From assembly GCA_015492915.1 (NCBI GenBank), contig WGED01000599.1, forward strand, positions 1 through 16,088: 16,088 bases of DNA, read 5' to 3'. The position numbers were made by a program, and so were the translations under genes. The number at the start of each line of letters is the position of its first letter. The stretch's first letter is position 1. Source of the stretch: Cyclobacteriaceae bacterium. GTDB lineage: Bacteria; Bacteroidota; Bacteroidia; Cytophagales; Cyclobacteriaceae. This document shows positions 14,498-16,088 of this stretch, in pieces. The notes beneath the pieces were generated by a model. It worked only from the letters and a program-made list of their open reading frames with translations, was not told the origin of the DNA and ran no database searches.

Positions 14498-15283
14498 TCA
14501 TTCTATTTTCAGAATGCTTTTTATATTTTCCTTTGGCAGGATGATGGTAAACGGCCCGGCGGCAAAGGGCGCTATCTCATAGGAATTGAAATGCACGATG
14601 ACGGCAGTATCGGTAATGCCTACATTATCGCAGGGCACATCGCTGAAACTCTCAATATCCAGATTGGCATCATACAACGACTTGTCCTGCGGGATATTTT
14701 TTTCTTTACGAAAGGCAAATTCAATCTGTTTCTTAAAAGCCACCGTATCACTTATAACTTCATCGAGGGAAAGCGGTTGTGCTGTTTTGTTGTTCAGAAT
14801 ATAATAATGCGTCGTAGCATTAGAATGAGCCCCGCCCGTATAGGACTCCATGTCAATTTTCACTGAAGTAATACCATCATCTTCATAGATCACATCGGCA
14901 TCGACAGTGAGGAACCAGGCGAATTTATACTCTGGAAATTCGGTTTTAAATGATTCAAAATTATCGATAAACGCGCGGGCAGCTTCCGCAGGAGTATTGA
15001 CTGTAAGCGATTCATCCACAAAATCCGAAGCTGTTTCCGTGATTTTTCTTTGAATAAATTCATTCACTGCTTTATGCGCATCATCGCCATATTCAATATA
15101 AGTGATCCTGATCCATGTACAATCGGCCGAATCTGGATTGCAATTCCGGAAAGTGGCCAGAATCTCCTGTTTTTTTATTTCGGGCATTGATTCGACAGGT
15201 GTCTTATCTTCATTGGATTTTTTGTCTTCGCAGGCAAAATACAGGACGATTGCAAAAAGAGCCAAAAAGTTTGAAAATTTCAT
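14498..15283 (-). CDS. Lipoprotein with DUF4163 and DUF3298 (RsiV-like) domains
   Basis: This 261-residue lipoprotein has a signal peptide (1-17) ending LYFAC with C18 as the lipid site. The acidic residues right after it (CEDKKSNED) resemble the surface-export signal of Bacteroidota lipoproteins. A DUF4163-like part (about 45-155) contains SYTGGAHSN at 147-155, the usual signature, followed by HYYILNNKTAQPLSLDEVI. The DUF3298 part (about 165-255) ends with the typical HFNSYEIAPFAAGPFTIILP. DUF3298 also forms the extracellular domain of the anti-sigma factor RsiV, which binds lysozyme, but this protein has no anti-sigma region, so a carbohydrate- or muramidase-related binding role is only a guess. 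The gene converges on uvrC, and a 370-nt region separates it from the gene on its other side. A weak -7-like element (TAGATTCA) lies upstream. Confidence 0.8.
   Translation of the reverse strand: MKFSNFLALFAIVLYFACEDKKSNEDKTPVESMPEIKKQEILATFRNCNPDSADCTWIRITYIEYGDDAHKAVNEFIQRKITETASDFVDESLTVNTPAEAARAFIDNFESFKTEFPEYKFAWFLTVDADVIYEDDGITSVKIDMESYTGGAHSNATTHYYILNNKTAQPLSLDEVISDTVAFKKQIEFAFRKEKNIPQDKSLYDANLDIESFSDVPCDNVGITDTAVIVHFNSYEIAPFAAGPFTIILPKENIKSILKIE
14499..14521 (+). terminator. Weak hairpin with T-tract after uvrC
   Basis: CATTCT (14499-14504) pairs with AGAATG (14511-14516) around a 6-nt loop, and CTTTTT follows, continuing T-rich to about 14530. On the plus strand this could end the uvrC transcript. 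It lies inside the last codons of the convergent lipoprotein gene. The stem is short and AT-rich, so confidence is low. Confidence 0.3.
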
Positions 15284-15356
15284 TGTTCCGGGGGTTGTTT
15301 ACCGTCATTCATTTTATGATTGAATCTAAGGCATTTTAGTATCCCATACAATCAGC

Positions 15357-15384
15357 CTATGAAAAAATGGCTGTTTTCTCATAG
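15357..15384. repeat. Imperfect intergenic hairpin
   Basis: CTATGA (15357-15362) pairs with TCATAG (15379-15384). After one mismatch, AAAA (15364-15367) pairs with TTTT (15374-15377), with a 6-nt loop. It is similar in style (ATGAAAAA...TTTTCAT) to the palindrome at the uvrC stop. Confidence 0.4.
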
Positions 15385-15483
15385 CCCCATTCCCGCAGTC
15401 CGACAACCCGCTGATAATTTGATTAAAGACTTTCATGCCTCAATGAGCATATCAAATATGAGCTGAAATGTAAAAGGTTTTGC

Positions 15484-15519
15484 TGTCCGTATCTGCACAA
15501 ATTTATTCAATAACGGACA
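15484..15519. promoter_or_regulatory. Inverted repeat, possible activator binding site
   Basis: TGTCCGT (15484-15490) and ACGGACA (15513-15519) are perfect 7-bp inverted copies, 29 bp apart from start to start (close to three helical turns). They lie about 93-128 nt upstream of the start site predicted from the sigma-54-like promoter, the usual place for an enhancer-binding protein. Confidence 0.45.
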
Positions 15520-15584
15520 TTATACTTCATCTGATTTAGAGCTGTTTCATTGTAAGTAACTGATAAACAGATTGTTTTATATTG

Positions 15585-15600
15585 TGGCACACCGTTGGCA
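15585..15600 (+). promoter_or_regulatory. Sigma-54 (RpoN)-like -24/-12 promoter
   Basis: TGGCAC (15585-15590), five bases, then TGGCA (15596-15600) match the consensus TGGCAC-N5-TTGCW with one mismatch. The critical GG (15586-15587) and GC (15598-15599) are exactly 10 bp apart. The predicted start site is near 15611, giving a leader of about 42 nt to ATG 15654. Further TGGCA copies at 15596 and 15605 blur the exact register. Confidence 0.55.
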
Positions 15601-15653
15601 CATATGGCAGCACAACTAAACAACTTTAAATTAATCACTAAAAGAAATTTACC

Positions 15654-16064
15654 ATGAAACGACAAACATTAAAATCATCCTTCGTTGTGGCTTTTGCCAT
15701 CTTTGCGCTCAGTTTCGGTACAGCCTTTGCAAAAAACAATGACCGGACAACCGAAAAAACACGACAGGCTGTTGAAAATGCAAGCCCCCATGACTGGTAC
15801 ACACTGGCGAGAAGTGCCGAGAAGTGTTTCAAAAAGGAGGTAAACCTGAAAGAAGCTGCGGCATGGCTCGACGAGTCACTGAACATCGCCCGCACGCCGC
15901 TCAATCTTGAGTTAAAAGGGGATTACTTCATCATGAACAAACTTCCTGAAAAAGCGCTGGATTATTACGCGGAAGCGGCGATGAAACTGAAAGATGTGGA
16001 CGGCCTGGCCGACATAACCCATCTTCAGAAAAAAATTGCAAAGATCATCAATATAGGCGGTTAG
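15654..16064 (+). CDS. Small secreted helical (TPR-like) protein of unknown function
   Basis: This 136-residue protein has a clear signal peptide (1-26: KRQTLKSSF, a hydrophobic core, then GTAFA before KNN). The mature part is all-helical in character. DWYTLARSAEKCFKK, then VNLKEAAAWLDESLNIA, then PLNLELKGDYFIMNKLPEKA and LDYYAEAAMKL form about two helical-hairpin repeats, like TPRs. The pattern resembles the C-terminal helical part of DUF2911 proteins, but the DUF2911 domain itself is absent. There is no lipobox, so it is probably a soluble periplasmic protein. It is preceded by an A-rich leader without a strong Shine-Dalgarno and by a sigma-54-like promoter with an upstream dyad, so expression is probably conditional. 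No function can be assigned. Confidence 0.75.
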   Translation: MKRQTLKSSFVVAFAIFALSFGTAFAKNNDRTTEKTRQAVENASPHDWYTLARSAEKCFKKEVNLKEAAAWLDESLNIARTPLNLELKGDYFIMNKLPEKALDYYAEAAMKLKDVDGLADITHLQKKIAKIINIGG

Positions 16065-16088
16065 GGATTTTATGTTGATCGATTAAAG

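Larger units (their letters stand above)
15284..15653. other. 370-nt divergent intergenic region with several dyads and a sigma-54-like promoter
   Basis: No coding frame of note is seen here. From left to right it holds an imperfect hairpin (15357-15384), two direct copies of ATGAGC 15 bp apart (15443-15448, 15458-15463) around the small palindrome CATAT-CAA-ATATG (15448-15460), a TGTCCGT/ACGGACA dyad (15484-15519), and a sigma-54-like promoter (15585-15600) reading toward the gene at 15654. The length and density of dyads are greater than elsewhere in the window and suggest regulated expression of the right-hand gene. Confidence 0.6.

Noticed and set aside
1..16088. CRISPR, tRNA, rRNA, insertion sequence or defence system
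   Set aside because: I found no regularly spaced repeats, cloverleaf-like sequence, transposase or defence domain in either strand.

Overview
The window looks like a chromosomal housekeeping segment of a Bacteroidota bacterium, probably of the Cytophagales type. The evidence is a PorW/SprE-type lipoprotein of the type IX secretion and gliding system, an F-type ATP synthase cluster ordered atpB-E-F-H-A-G without atpD and atpC, a long ATP synthase subunit a with a signal peptide and periplasmic extension, and a TAnnTTTG-type promoter box. I see no insertion sequences, phage genes, tRNA, rRNA or CRISPR. The species cannot be named from this sequence alone.

Left half (1-7538, all minus strand). 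Read in the direction of transcription, a long gene train starts near 7540: a membrane-anchored M23 (LytM) peptidase, a bactofilin, AtpZ, a four-helix AtpI-like protein, then ATP synthase subunits a, c, b, delta, alpha and gamma. Spacings are short and several genes overlap: bactofilin/atpZ by 62 nt, atpZ/AtpI-like by 4 nt (TTGA), AtpI-like/atpB by 8 nt, atpF/atpH by 1 nt. The train ends at a strong intrinsic terminator (512-544). A NUDIX hydrolase gene begins directly after that terminator and runs off the left edge. A second good terminator-like hairpin lies inside the train, between atpE and atpF, and could set c-ring subunit expression apart from the rest.

Middle (7539-14448, plus strand). 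A short divergent promoter region carries a perfect 8-bp inverted repeat. It is followed by the PorW/SprE-like TPR lipoprotein gene, a class A penicillin-binding protein (PBP1A type) 2 nt behind it, and uvrC after a 108-nt gap. Cell-envelope genes therefore sit on both sides of the divergent region: M23 peptidase and bactofilin on one side, PorW and PBP1A on the other.

Right end (14444-16088). uvrC converges on a DUF4163/DUF3298 lipoprotein gene, and the uvrC stop codon lies in a perfect 12-bp-arm palindrome. A 370-nt intergenic region then leads to a small secreted helical-repeat protein. That region holds a sigma-54-like promoter (GG-N10-GC) and, about 100 nt upstream of the predicted start site, a perfect TGTCCGT/ACGGACA dyad placed where an enhancer-binding activator would be expected.

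Most of the window is ordinary core genome. The observations most worth a second look are the sigma-54-like arrangement, the intra-operon hairpin after atpE, the long bactofilin/atpZ overlap, and the His/Asp/Glu-rich periplasmic part of subunit a.
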